A stretch of DNA of 42,512 bases from an uncultured Clostridia bacterium (GCA_944387915.1 CALXGT010000008.1:1-42512); one strand, 5' to 3'; positions 1 through 6,768 are shown, counted from the stretch's first letter. Notes: generated by a model not told the origin, from the sequence alone. Numbers and translations: made by a program.

Positions 1-87
1 GTTCCTGAAGTGGTTAATGAACTCTATAAGAGTTCGGAAATTGCACATATTCGGGTTGCTAAACTTCTAAAAGAAAAATATTTATAA
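1..87 (+). CDS. 3' end of an unidentified gene (partial)
   Basis: An open frame enters from the left edge and encodes 28 residues ending in VAKLLKEKYL before TAA at 85-87. The piece is lysine-rich and helical and matches no family I can name. It is followed after 15 bases by an 11-bp hairpin. It lies in what I interpret as the mobile element ending at 4144. The coding call rests only on the open frame running from the edge and the hairpin that follows. Confidence 0.45.
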   Translation, partial: VPEVVNELYKSSEIAHIRVAKLLKEKYL

Positions 88-100
88 GAATAAATGTAAA

Positions 101-160
101 CGCCTCCTTTGATCCCTAATGGTATCAAAGGAGGTTACTTTTCGAATGTGAAATTTTCAC
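101..160 (-). repeat. Hairpin repeat, copy A (tnpV-leader-like)
   Basis: Arms CCTCCTTTGAT (103-113) and ATCAAAGGAGG (124-134) form a perfect 11-bp stem. Read on the minus strand, the hairpin is preceded by CACATTCG and an A-rich stretch, as is the hairpin in front of tnpV (2156-2207). No start codon sits at the right distance after this copy, so it looks like a leader remnant. It may also act as a terminator between the edge gene and the ATPase gene. Confidence 0.6.
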
Positions 161-189
161 TTTCATATGGCTGAGCATAGAAGCTTTCC

Positions 190-1584
190 TTACACCTTAC
201 CCACAATATCCTCATACCTCACCAGCGTCACATTCCCCATCTCACTTGCCCGATCGGTGCAGCCTTTGGTAAAGCCGGTTTTGGCAAAGAGGTAGTAGTG
301 GACATTCTTATAGGGGAACAGCTCGCTGCGCTTTACAAGGGTTTCCAAAACGCCGAGGTCAACTTTCTCATTCGTCCATTTACACTCCCCGAAAAGGGCG
401 GTGTTTTTATCCTGTTCGGCGAGGATATCAATTTCCGCCTGACGCTTTTCTTTGGGATCGTTGCCCCACCAGCGACCGAGCGAGGAAAACTCCACCGGGC
501 ACTTGCCGGAGAGCAGCAGCTTCCAGAGATACTGCTTGCAGATTTCTTCAAACACCTTGCCCATATAGTCGGACAGATGCGGCTCGATGCGCTTGTATGC
601 CAAGTCGGCAGCGCCACGGGCGATGATCGAATTGTTTTCCGGTACAAAACGATACCAAAAGCGGAACATATTGTCCGCAATCGAGTAAATCGCTTTTCGG
701 GACGCCCTTTCCCCATAGGGCGTCTCTTTTTCGATAATGCCGAGGGAAATCAGGTTTTTCACATAGGCGGAGCAAATGTTGGTGCTTTCGCCGACCTTTC
801 CGGAAATCTCCGACATACGGGAAGCGCCGGTGGCAATGGCCGTGATAATCGCATTGTAGAGCGCCGGTTCCCGCACCTCCTGTTTGAGAAGATTTTCCGG
901 CTCTTCAAACAGGGCGGAGTTGGGATTCAGGAATGTGTTTTTAATATTGTCCTCAATGCTCAGCTTATCGCTCATCTGAAGCAGATACTGCGGCGTGCCT
1001 CCGACAATGCCGTACACATAGGCTTTCTCTTCATCGGTGAAATTTTTGAAATACCGGCAAGTCTCCTCGAAATCAAAGGGGAGAATTTTCATCTGCGCCG
1101 TCCGTCTGCCGTAAAGCGGCGCCTTGTAGGCGAGGACATGGTCTTCCATATAGGACATGGACGAGCCGCAGAGAATCAGCATCAGTTTAGAAGTATCCTT
1201 GTATTGATCAATCAAAAGCTGGATGGTGGAAGCGAGGCTTTTCGACGAACGGGCGACATAGGGGTATTCGTCAATGGCAAGAATAATCCGTTCCTTTTCG
1301 GACAGCTTGAACACATACTCCAAAGCCGCCTGAAAGGACAGGAAAGAAGTTTCGGCATCCATGCCGGTATGATAGCTCAAAATACTTTTGCTGAAATTTT
1401 CAAGATTTTGCTTGGCGTTGCTTTCAACGCCCATAAAATAGATGGCGTTTTTATCGTCAATAAACTGGCTGATCAGCGCCGTTTTGCCGACACGGCGACG
1501 ACCATATATTACCACAAATTCAAACTGGTCCGATGCGTATAACTTATTCAGCGTCGCAAGTTCACGTTCTCTGCCGATAAACAT
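190..1584 (-). CDS. AAA ATPase with DUF234-type C-terminal domain
   Basis: 464 residues. The N-terminus begins MFIGRERELATLNKLY, typical of the 'archaeal-type' STAND-like ATPases, followed by a P-loop (YGRRRVGKTALI, about residues 27-38). A Walker B-like stretch, IILAIDEYPYV, lies near residues 99-109, and a sensor-type LCGSSMSYMEDH follows. The middle holds a winged-helix region, and the C-terminal third (EIDILAEQ..ALFGECKW) resembles the PD-(D/E)XK-like DUF234 part of this family. The cellular role is unknown; such genes are common in bacterial accessory DNA and some relatives have been discussed as toxin- or defence-like. Its setting beside tnpV and an HNH gene in a tRNA-bounded element fits cargo. 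The start ATG is at 1582-1584. Confidence 0.85.
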   Translation of the reverse strand: MFIGRERELATLNKLYASDQFEFVVIYGRRRVGKTALISQFIDDKNAIYFMGVESNAKQNLENFSKSILSYHTGMDAETSFLSFQAALEYVFKLSEKERIILAIDEYPYVARSSKSLASTIQLLIDQYKDTSKLMLILCGSSMSYMEDHVLAYKAPLYGRRTAQMKILPFDFEETCRYFKNFTDEEKAYVYGIVGGTPQYLLQMSDKLSIEDNIKNTFLNPNSALFEEPENLLKQEVREPALYNAIITAIATGASRMSEISGKVGESTNICSAYVKNLISLGIIEKETPYGERASRKAIYSIADNMFRFWYRFVPENNSIIARGAADLAYKRIEPHLSDYMGKVFEEICKQYLWKLLLSGKCPVEFSSLGRWWGNDPKEKRQAEIDILAEQDKNTALFGECKWTNEKVDLGVLETLVKRSELFPYKNVHYYLFAKTGFTKGCTDRASEMGNVTLVRYEDIVGKV

Positions 1585-1772
1585 GGATTATATCCTCCCA
1601 TCGCAACAACACGCATTGCTTATAGTATAACTAAATACAGTATAACACAAAATTAAAATTAGTCAAGTATGATTAGGCAAATTGTAATTGACTAATTTAT
1701 TCATATAAGCTTAGAAAATAAAACAGGTGCAAGAATCCAAATTCCTGCACCCGCTTGTCATTTCAATGGTTT

Positions 1773-2147
1773 CTATATGAAAATCATCTCTGTATTTACA
1801 ACTTCGTTAACCCGCTCTCGAATGTTATTCATCCTATGCACCCATTCCATTTGATTCTCTGCCTTAAGCTGTTCGGTGACACCTTCCCTTTCAGCATACT
1901 CTTTTACCAGCCGAAGAAAGAGTGTCTGTGCTTCTTCCTCTACATCAGCGAGATGGGAGTGGAGCTTGCCGGAAGTGAGGAGATTGCAATAGAGAATTTT
2001 ATGGTGCTGCTTTAGATACTGTCTGCGGCGATGCGCCCACACGCCGATAGGATGTTTTTCTTTGGGTAGTACGGTCAGATCAGGCAGGTAGTAATCTCCC
2101 TGTATGGTGTATGTACCGCCCATTTGTTCAAATATTGTTTTAGCCAT
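1773..2147 (-). CDS. tnpV: Transposon-encoded protein TnpV
   Basis: 124 residues from the ATG at 2145-2147, with AAAGGAGG seven to eight bases upstream. The sequence MAKTIFEQMGGTY, the core LLTSGKLHSHLADVEEEAQ and the end MNNIRERVNEVVN are characteristic of the small TnpV family found on Clostridial mobile elements (first named on Tn4451-type elements). Its biochemical role is not established. A longer frame starting at 2174 has no ribosome site of its own and would place the leader hairpin inside the gene, so the internal ATG is preferred. The gene supports a mobile origin for 1-4144. Confidence 0.88.
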   Translation of the reverse strand: MAKTIFEQMGGTYTIQGDYYLPDLTVLPKEKHPIGVWAHRRRQYLKQHHKILYCNLLTSGKLHSHLADVEEEAQTLFLRLVKEYAEREGVTEQLKAENQMEWVHRMNNIRERVNEVVNTEMIFI

Positions 2148-2153
2148 AATGAA

Positions 2154-2210
2154 AACCTCCTTTGATACGCTCATTGTACCAAAGGAGGCTTTGCTTTACG
2201 AATGTGCGAT
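2154..2210 (-). promoter_or_regulatory. Leader hairpin that covers the tnpV ribosome binding site (copy B)
   Basis: On the minus strand the tnpV leader reads CACATTCG, an A-rich stretch, CCTCCTTTGGTAC, a short loop, then GTATCAAAGGAGG and the ATG. The AAAGGAGG ribosome site forms the 3' arm and pairs fully with the upstream CCTCCTTT. In the folded form tnpV translation should be blocked. A near-copy lies at 101-160. Confidence 0.65.
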
Positions 2211-2258
2211 TTTTAAAATTATAGTTTCTACCCAAGCTCTCTTTTTCTATTGGAATAG

Positions 2259-2287
2259 TTGACTTTTCATCGTATGGTATATATAAT
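2259..2287 (+). promoter_or_regulatory. Promoter of the structured RNA upstream of the HNH gene
   Basis: TTGACT (2259-2264), a 17-base spacer and TATAAT (2282-2287). A start near 2294 would open the structured leader and lies about 350 bases before the HNH start codon. Confidence 0.75.
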
Positions 2288-2293
2288 TTGAAT

Positions 2294-2625
2294 TGTAGGA
2301 TATGTTAAATTTGAATCAGTTTGTATGCCGGATCGACGAGAAATTCCAAAGAACAACCGGGTTCGAAACGCCTACGATGAAAAAATTGTAATTCTGAGAT
2401 ACTATCAACATCGATTGAAATTCTCGTTACGATGCTGAGAACCCACAAGATAGGCTCCGAGAGATATTTATCTCTTTTGAGGTGAGCCCAAGTTGCTGTA
2501 TCAAAGCTTTACACCATACAACATTAGGCAACGGCTTCGGCTGATGTCTTTGTTGCTATGTGTGTAAAGTTTCGACTCGGATCGTTGATGCCTGTACACA
2601 CATGGTTGTGTATGGGCTTTTATTT
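2294..2625 (+). ncRNA. Structured RNA ahead of HNH gene; possible HEARO/omega-RNA-like
   Basis: No convincing ORF lies here, but the stretch folds densely. CTTTACAC (2507-2514) pairs with GTGTAAAG (2562-2569), and the stem continues inward with CATACAAC against GTTGCTATG. Inside is AGGCAACGGC-TTCG-GCTGATGTCT (2526-2549). GGCTC/GAGCC (2453-2457/2484-2488) encloses AGAGATA-TT-TATCTCT (2460-2475 region). ACGAG-AAATT (2336-2345) can pair with AATTCTCGT (2419-2427), while CATCG/CGATG (2409-2413/2430-2434) crosses it, giving a possible pseudoknot. The unit has its own promoter and ends in a terminator at 2590-2620. HEARO RNAs, now known as omega RNAs, sit just upstream of HNH/IscB genes, and motifs such as GATGAAAA and ACCCACAAG resemble what I remember of that class. 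The family assignment is a hypothesis; the structure is visible. Confidence 0.6.
2590..2622 (+). terminator. Intrinsic terminator between the RNA and the HNH gene
   Basis: Arms GCC-TG-TACACA (2590-2600) and TGTGTA-TG-GGC (2607-2617), followed by TTTTATTTT. It lies 15-20 bases before the HNH ribosome site (GGAGGTG, about 2637-2643), so it either ends a free RNA or acts as an attenuator. Confidence 0.65.
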
Positions 2626-2648
2626 TGATCCGGGTTGGAGGTGATACA

Positions 2649-2990
2649 ATGAAAATATGTAAATCCAATGCGTTGCGCCTGTGGGACGCATACTATGGCA
2701 ATGTTCGTTTCGCAGAGGATTTCCATGGCAACCTAATGTGCAGAGACGGATATGGAAATGCAGATTACTGCGTTATTCGTTGGGGAAGGACGGTATATTG
2801 CGGTTGGAATATCCACCATATACTGCCCATTGCCTGTGGAGGTACCAACGAAAAGCAAAATCTGATTTGTACAAATATCTATACCAATGATATGGCGGAA
2901 GATAAAATTACATATTGGATTGATGATTGCCTGTATCAGGTTCGACGCATATATGGTACACGAGAACATGAAATTGTTAAATTGAATTAG
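2649..2990 (+). CDS. Small HNH-type nuclease-like protein
   Basis: 113 residues from ATG 2649, with GGAGGTGATACA directly upstream. The core GWNIHHILPIACGGTNEKQN followed by LICTNIYTNDMAEDK matches an HNH beta-beta-alpha motif: the paired His (HH), a central Asn and a final Asn/His-equivalent position. The Cys pairs that bind structural zinc in many HNH enzymes are not obvious. The N-terminus (ALRLWDAYYGNVRFAEDFHG) is not recognisable, and no PLMP or RuvC domain is present, so it is not IscB. It is followed after 10 bases by the 55-residue gene at 3001, probably in one transcript. A nuclease activity is inferred from the motif only. Confidence 0.82.
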   Translation: MKICKSNALRLWDAYYGNVRFAEDFHGNLMCRDGYGNADYCVIRWGRTVYCGWNIHHILPIACGGTNEKQNLICTNIYTNDMAEDKITYWIDDCLYQVRRIYGTREHEIVKLN

Positions 2991-3000
2991 GAGGCCAAAT

Positions 3001-3168
3001 ATGGGAAAAAGTGTTTTTGACTACAATGACGGTGATTTTATCTTTTCTACATCTTCTTTGGGATTTGATTCCGACGGAAATATGATGATGCGTTTAGGAG
3101 ACAACATGGCGCTGGAAGTGGATTCCGGAGAACTGCACATAGTTTCTTCGTGGGAGAACGAAGAATAA
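3001..3168 (+). CDS. Small acidic protein downstream of the HNH gene
   Basis: 55 residues from ATG 3001 to TAA 3166-3168, with TTAGGAGGCCAAAT as ribosome site. The protein begins MGKSVFDYNDGDFIFSTSS and ends HIVSSWENEE. It is strongly acidic, without Cys or membrane segments. I recall similar short proteins annotated as hypothetical next to HNH genes in gut Firmicutes but cannot verify this. The tight spacing suggests co-transcription and perhaps a partner or inhibitor role for the HNH protein, which is inference. The terminator at 3178-3230 closes the unit. Confidence 0.75.
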   Translation: MGKSVFDYNDGDFIFSTSSLGFDSDGNMMMRLGDNMALEVDSGELHIVSSWENEE

Positions 3169-3177
3169 CGTGCTTTC

Positions 3178-3230
3178 ATATTAAAGTATCAGCCGCCTCG
3201 AAAGGGGCGGCTGATACTTTAATATTTTTT
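3178..3230. terminator. 22-bp perfect hairpin terminator shared by convergent genes
   Basis: Arms 3178-3199 and 3204-3225 are perfectly complementary apart from one U-G pair around a GAAA tetraloop, followed by T6. The right arm contains the TAA stop of the convergent excisionase-like gene (3219-3221), so the stem serves both directions. Confidence 0.9.
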
Positions 3231-3833
3231 CTCCGCACCTCCTTCGCTGTCTGCTATGTGCAGGTCACGGATTTTCCGCCAGCTGGAAAAGCCTTGCAGG
3301 GTGCGGATGTGCCACGGCGATTTGCGGGTGATGGTACGGAAGTATGTGGAGCAAAAGAACTCCACCAAATAGACCTTCGGAATATGGTTGACATTGTTTT
3401 TCCGGAAAGACTTGATGTGCCCCTGATTGCACCAGTTGTTAATTGAAGTTTTGCCGTAACCGGTGATTTTGGAAACCGTTTGGGTGGTCAACACATCGGG
3501 ATAGCCGGAGAGCAGCTCGGTATAGTACAGCTGCAAATGCTCCAACACGATTTGGGGAACCTGTTCCTCCATCTGGACAGTATAATCGCCCTTGTACCAG
3601 CCCGCCGGGGCAGAGTAGCTTTCGGGGAACACCTTGCGGTTTTCCAGATAGGCAATGACATCTTCCTTTTTGATTTTGTAGCAGCGTGTTTTCCTGCCCG
3701 TGTACTCGCAGGGGATTTTCCCACTTTGGAGCAGGTACAGGGCGGTAGATTTGCTGATGTGGCAAATGCGATACAGCTGATCCTTCGTGATCACATCGGG
3801 GACAGCGTCCCAGTTGATTGCGTTTTCTTTCAT
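3219..3833 (-). CDS. Double helix-turn-helix, excisionase-like DNA-binding protein
   Basis: 204 residues from ATG 3831-3833, with GAGGTG seven bases upstream; a longer frame to 3935 lacks a ribosome site. The first half (VITKDQLYRICHISKSTALY to KKEDVIAYLENR) is an HTH_17/excisionase-type winged helix. A second similar unit (VLTTQTVSKITGYGKTSINN..) follows near residues 115-165. Paired MerR/Xis-like domains of this sort are common on Clostridial integrative elements. It lies only about 260 bases from the tRNA-Ser scar, a usual place for recombination directionality genes. No integrase is visible in the window, so the role is inferred from domain type and position. Confidence 0.75.
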   Translation of the reverse strand: MKENAINWDAVPDVITKDQLYRICHISKSTALYLLQSGKIPCEYTGRKTRCYKIKKEDVIAYLENRKVFPESYSAPAGWYKGDYTVQMEEQVPQIVLEHLQLYYTELLSGYPDVLTTQTVSKITGYGKTSINNWCNQGHIKSFRKNNVNHIPKVYLVEFFCSTYFRTITRKSPWHIRTLQGFSSWRKIRDLHIADSEGGAEKKY

Positions 3834-4088
3834 GACAATACACCTCATATCTTGATAAGCTTTGCCGGTATTCGAACTGTCCGTGTATTGCCTATTGATT
3901 TTTGTTCTTTCCGTTCTTTCCGCAGTTCTTTCCAAAAGCAGAAAAATCGCTGATTGGAACCGATGGGCGATTCCTCAGTATTTTCGGGCGATTTTTTCAA
4001 AAAGCCCAGATTTCATGCGGGTTTGTAGGCGTACAAGGCTGACTGAAACTGACAGGAGAAACTATGTAAGTAACAGACGGCGATAAAA

Positions 4089-4144
4089 CTCGAAATCAGT
4101 TGTACCTCACGGTACCGTGGGTTCGAATCCCACCGTCTCCGCCA
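4089..4144 (+). tRNA. 3' half of tRNA-Ser(CGA), truncated: probable attR scar
   Basis: Reading from 4089: anticodon loop CTCGAAA, 3' anticodon stem, a class II variable arm (GTACC..GGTAC), T arm GTGGG-TTCGAAT-CCCAC, acceptor strand CGTCTCC, discriminator G and encoded CCA. The matching 5' half (acceptor GGAGACG, D arm, 5' anticodon stem) is absent upstream. The break falls at the anticodon loop, a classic crossover site for tyrosine integrases. The sequence thus marks an element junction: element on the left, chromosome on the right. Confidence 0.85.
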
Positions 4145-4148
4145 AATA

Positions 4149-4197
4149 AGAACCGCGATTTTGATACAAAGCGTATCAAGGTCACGGTTCTTTCTTT
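4149..4197 (+). terminator. Terminator of the original tRNA-Ser gene
   Basis: Arms 4149-4167 and 4173-4191 (AGAACCG..GATAC / GTATC..CGGTTCT) with a few G-U pairs, then TTTCTTTTTG. It lies five bases after the CCA end, which fits the native tRNA unit. Confidence 0.8.
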
Positions 4198-4439
4198 TTG
4201 TTCGAAACGGCCTATTTCAAGGAGCTTGGGCTTTTTGCTACCAGCCGCCGTTCAGCAGACTTTCGATTCATTTTTGACGATCGCTTCAGGATGGCTGCTG
4301 CGTTTACAGCAGGCAAACAATTTCCTTACCAGTTGATGCTTTACTTGGTTCCACCTTCTCTGAGCATAGGATGGTCCCGGTTTTACTGATAGTGCCATCC
4401 CTGGTCAAAACGGAGGATCTGTCTTCTCCGGTACGGGCG
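4198..4439. other. No recognisable gene
   Basis: Several short frames cross this stretch on both strands, but none has a ribosome site or a recognisable family. It lies between the tRNA scar and the 3' end of the Rrf2 gene and may hold decayed sequence. Confidence 0.5.
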
Positions 4440-4889
4440 TTATTCAACCGCAGTCGGGGATGCCAGACCAGATTCCAGATCTTCAATCATAGATGCAAGG
4501 GTAATGCTGTCCATCGTAGCGGCAATGGCGTCCTCGATTTGGCGGTAAGGCTTTTGCAGCACGCGCCGGATATTTTGTGCCACTGGACAGGACCGACCAT
4601 CGCAGGGGTGGATGCCAATGAGGGAGGAGAGTCCATTTGGTTCCAAAGCCGCGTAGATCTCGTGCAAGGTGATCAGCGTCGGATCTTTGCAAAGTTTCGC
4701 ACCGCCTTGACCTCGATGTACCGTAATCAGTCCTGCCTTTTTCAAGGCGCTGAGCGTGTTACGGATTACGACGGGATTGCACCCGGTGCTTTGAGCCAGC
4801 AGCGTACTGGTGACACGAACTTTGTCTCTGGCCTCCCAGATAAAGAGCAGACAGTGCACCGCTACGGAACATTTCATACTGATTTGCAT
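4440..4889 (-). CDS. Rrf2-family transcriptional regulator
   Basis: 149 residues from ATG 4887-4889, with AAAGGG upstream. The N-terminus (MQISMKCSVAVHCLLFI) and winged helix (VTSTLLAQSTGCNPVVIRNT to LSALKKAGLITVHRGQGGAK) are typical of Rrf2/BadM proteins. Only one Cys (GRSCPV) is present in the region where IscR or NsrR carry three cluster ligands, so a classical Fe-S sensor is unlikely and a thiol- or ligand-sensing subtype is more probable. It is divergent from a promoter flanked by two matching dyads (4932-4951, 4977-4996), its likely operators. The original target downstream appears to be a quinone oxidoreductase, now decayed, and perhaps the flavodoxin-ferredoxin gene. Confidence 0.88.
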   Translation of the reverse strand: MQISMKCSVAVHCLLFIWEARDKVRVTSTLLAQSTGCNPVVIRNTLSALKKAGLITVHRGQGGAKLCKDPTLITLHEIYAALEPNGLSSLIGIHPCDGRSCPVAQNIRRVLQKPYRQIEDAIAATMDSITLASMIEDLESGLASPTAVE

Positions 4890-4931
4890 GATAAAACCCT
4901 TTCTTATAAATAGGCATTCGCAAAATAAAGA

Positions 4932-4996
4932 TGTAAATGTTGACATTACATCAAGAGCATGCTATGCTACACTTAGTGTAAATGTTGAGTTTACAT
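4932..4996 (+). promoter_or_regulatory. Promoter with twin Rrf2-type operators
   Basis: Two 20-base near-identical dyads, TGTAAATGTTGACATTACAT (4932-4951) and TGTAAATGTTGAGTTTACAT (4977-4996), lie 45 bases apart. Between and overlapping them is a promoter: TTGACA (4940-4945), 17 bases, TATGCT (4963-4968). The first dyad overlaps the -35 and the second lies just past the start, so bound regulator would block it. Confidence 0.75.
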
Positions 4997-5051
4997 TTAT
5001 TCTACATGTTTCTAGATAAAATTGCAAGAAAAGAAAATTTTCTCTGCCTAA

Positions 5052-5321
5052 TCTAGAAAAGAGCTGATAAAGAGGTTTTTTAAACGCATTTTGTTCACAG
5101 TTGTAGGAGCGAAATATGACCGGGAGGCAAAAAAGCAAGGAAGGGAATACCATTTTATCTTTGTGCGCTCCGATGGCGCGCAGCTTCGGGAAATTACCAA
5201 AATCGTGGAACACCATCACATTGTCCCCAAGACAGATCCCCGGGCCTTTACTCCGGAAACTGCGCAGAAAGCCCTTGAACTGGTGAAAAAAGGTCCAACC
5301 GACGGAAAGGCGCTCATTTAG
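5052..5321 (+). pseudogene. C-terminal remnant of a zinc-type alcohol dehydrogenase / quinone oxidoreductase
   Basis: The frame is open from 5052 to TAG at 5319-5321. Its product contains REYHFIFVRSDGAQLREITK and ends with KALELVKKGPTDGKALI, matching the last ~75 residues of ~330-residue NADPH:quinone oxidoreductases (MDR superfamily). No nucleotide-binding Rossmann domain or normal start is found upstream; the sequence before 5052 is the Rrf2 promoter and stops. The 5' three-quarters of the gene appear deleted, so the promoter now reads into a fragment. A short functional peptide is unlikely. Confidence 0.7.
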
Positions 5322-5369
5322 TTGTAAGCAAAAGAAAAAACGATAGAAAGCAAAGGCGGTAGATATTAT

Positions 5370-6131
5370 ATGAAACTCTATGAAATAAGCTTCAGTCCCA
5401 CGGGCGGGACAAAAAAGGTGGCAGATAGCCTGGCGGAAGTCTTGTCGCAAGACATCCAGCCGATTGACTTGACAGAAAGTAAAACAGATTTTTGTTCTTT
5501 CTCTCTGGAAGAAGCGGACACCGCGGTGATTGCAGTTCCTTCCTATGGCGGACGCGTACCCTCTCCGGCGGTGGAACGCCTTTCCCAAATACAGGCCCAT
5601 GGCGCAAAAGCGATTCTTGTCTGCGTTTACGGTAACCGTGCCTACGAAGATACCCTGGTGGAATTAGAGGATACCGCGAAGCAGGCAGGGTTCCGCGTCA
5701 TCGCCGGAGTTGCCGCTGTCGCAGAGCATTCTATCGCGCGCCAGTTTGCGGCGGGGCGTCCGGACGAGAAGGACAAGGCGCAGCTGCGTCAGTTTGCACA
5801 GGAGATTCGGCGGAAATTGGAACAGGGGGATTGTTCCGAACCGCAAATTCCGGGCAATCGTCCGTATAAAAAAAGCGGCGGCGCCGGTATGGTGCCGAAG
5901 CCTACCGGAGACTGTGTGAAATGCGGATTATGCTCGGAAAAATGCCCGGTGCAGGCCATCGATCGGACAGATCCCTGCAAGGAGAACAAGGCGGCTTGTA
6001 TTTCCTGCATGCGCTGCGTATCCATTTGCCCCCATAGTGCGCGAAAGGTCAATAGCGTTATGCTGGCTGCTGTCAATGCCATGCTGAAAAAGGTGTGCGC
6101 CCAGAGAAAGGATTGTGAACTCTATCTCTGA
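5370..6131 (+). CDS. Flavodoxin-ferredoxin fusion protein (EFR1-type)
   Basis: 253 residues. The N-terminal ~150 residues form a flavodoxin-like domain with the FMN phosphate loop SPTGGTKKVADSL (residues 9-21) and YGGRVPSPA. The C-terminus carries two [4Fe-4S] motifs, CVKCGLCSEKCP and CISCMRCVSICP, as in bacterial ferredoxins. The fusion probably moves electrons between an FMN site and two iron-sulphur clusters in the cytoplasm; partners are unknown. It lies 48 bases after the oxidoreductase remnant and may share the Rrf2-controlled promoter. The ribosome site before ATG 5370 is weak (GGCGGTAG). No membrane segment is seen. Confidence 0.9.
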   Translation: MKLYEISFSPTGGTKKVADSLAEVLSQDIQPIDLTESKTDFCSFSLEEADTAVIAVPSYGGRVPSPAVERLSQIQAHGAKAILVCVYGNRAYEDTLVELEDTAKQAGFRVIAGVAAVAEHSIARQFAAGRPDEKDKAQLRQFAQEIRRKLEQGDCSEPQIPGNRPYKKSGGAGMVPKPTGDCVKCGLCSEKCPVQAIDRTDPCKENKAACISCMRCVSICPHSARKVNSVMLAAVNAMLKKVCAQRKDCELYL

Positions 6132-6388
6132 TGTTTCGTTTGCGGAACAATTGATATTGCTCTTGAGCGGAATATGAGAATTTGGTTACTAAAATCATGT
6201 TGCCGAACCTTCCGGTCAATAACGGGAAAATATAGAACGCTCTTTCCTCTATGATGCGTCTTGTAGACTGCGAAAATAATTTTTGAAATCGTCACAAATT
6301 ACAAAGAATGTCGTTTTGTTTTAACATCAAATCTCCTATGATTATAGTGTCAGCTAAAGCTGATAAAAAAGTATAAGGAGATTTTATA

Positions 6389-6748
6389 ATGAACACAGAC
6401 AAAATTTACGCAGAAGCCATTGCCAATGAATATGCGCCGAAAAATACCTCAAAGGTGGTGGCGCTCAAAAAGCTTGACCGGAAGGCAAAAATCCCGGCGA
6501 ACATTTTCGCCTACACGTTTGGCGTGCTTATGGCTCTGGTCCTCGGTTTGGGGATGACTCTTTCTATGGGTGTACTCGGAAACGGAAGCACTTGGATGTT
6601 TGTCCTTGGGATCATTATGGGCATAATCGGCATTACGGGAGTTAGTATCAATTACCCTATTTATAAGAAGCTGCTCGACAACGGTAAAAGAAAATACGCT
6701 TTTGACATTATGCAGCTCGCAAAGAAAATTACAGAGGACGCCGAATAA
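6389..6748 (+). CDS. Small two-TM membrane protein, unknown
   Basis: 119 residues from ATG 6389, with AAGGAGATTTTATA upstream. A polar N-terminus (about 35 residues, lysine-rich) is followed by two membrane helices: NIFAYTFGVLMALVLGLGM and WMFVLGIIMGIIGITGV. A cytoplasmic tail (KKLLDNGKRKYAFDIMQLAK) follows. The family is not recognised with confidence. The TetR-type gene starts 20 bases downstream in the same direction, suggesting an operon in which the regulator controls this membrane protein. Confidence 0.75.
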   Translation: MNTDKIYAEAIANEYAPKNTSKVVALKKLDRKAKIPANIFAYTFGVLMALVLGLGMTLSMGVLGNGSTWMFVLGIIMGIIGITGVSINYPIYKKLLDNGKRKYAFDIMQLAKKITEDAE

Positions 6749-6768
6749 AACGGAATGGATGGCGGAAA

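Noticed and set aside
298..1542. Long plus-strand frame (414 residues) opposite the ATPase gene
   Set aside because: It lacks a ribosome site and a recognisable family, while the minus strand encodes a clear AAA ATPase with ordinary start; it is an antisense shadow.
2294..2625. Structured leader considered as a group I or group II intron remnant carrying an HNH gene
   Set aside because: No intron catalytic-core signature (such as the group II domain V pattern or group I P7-like pairing) could be seen, and the leader has its own promoter and terminator.
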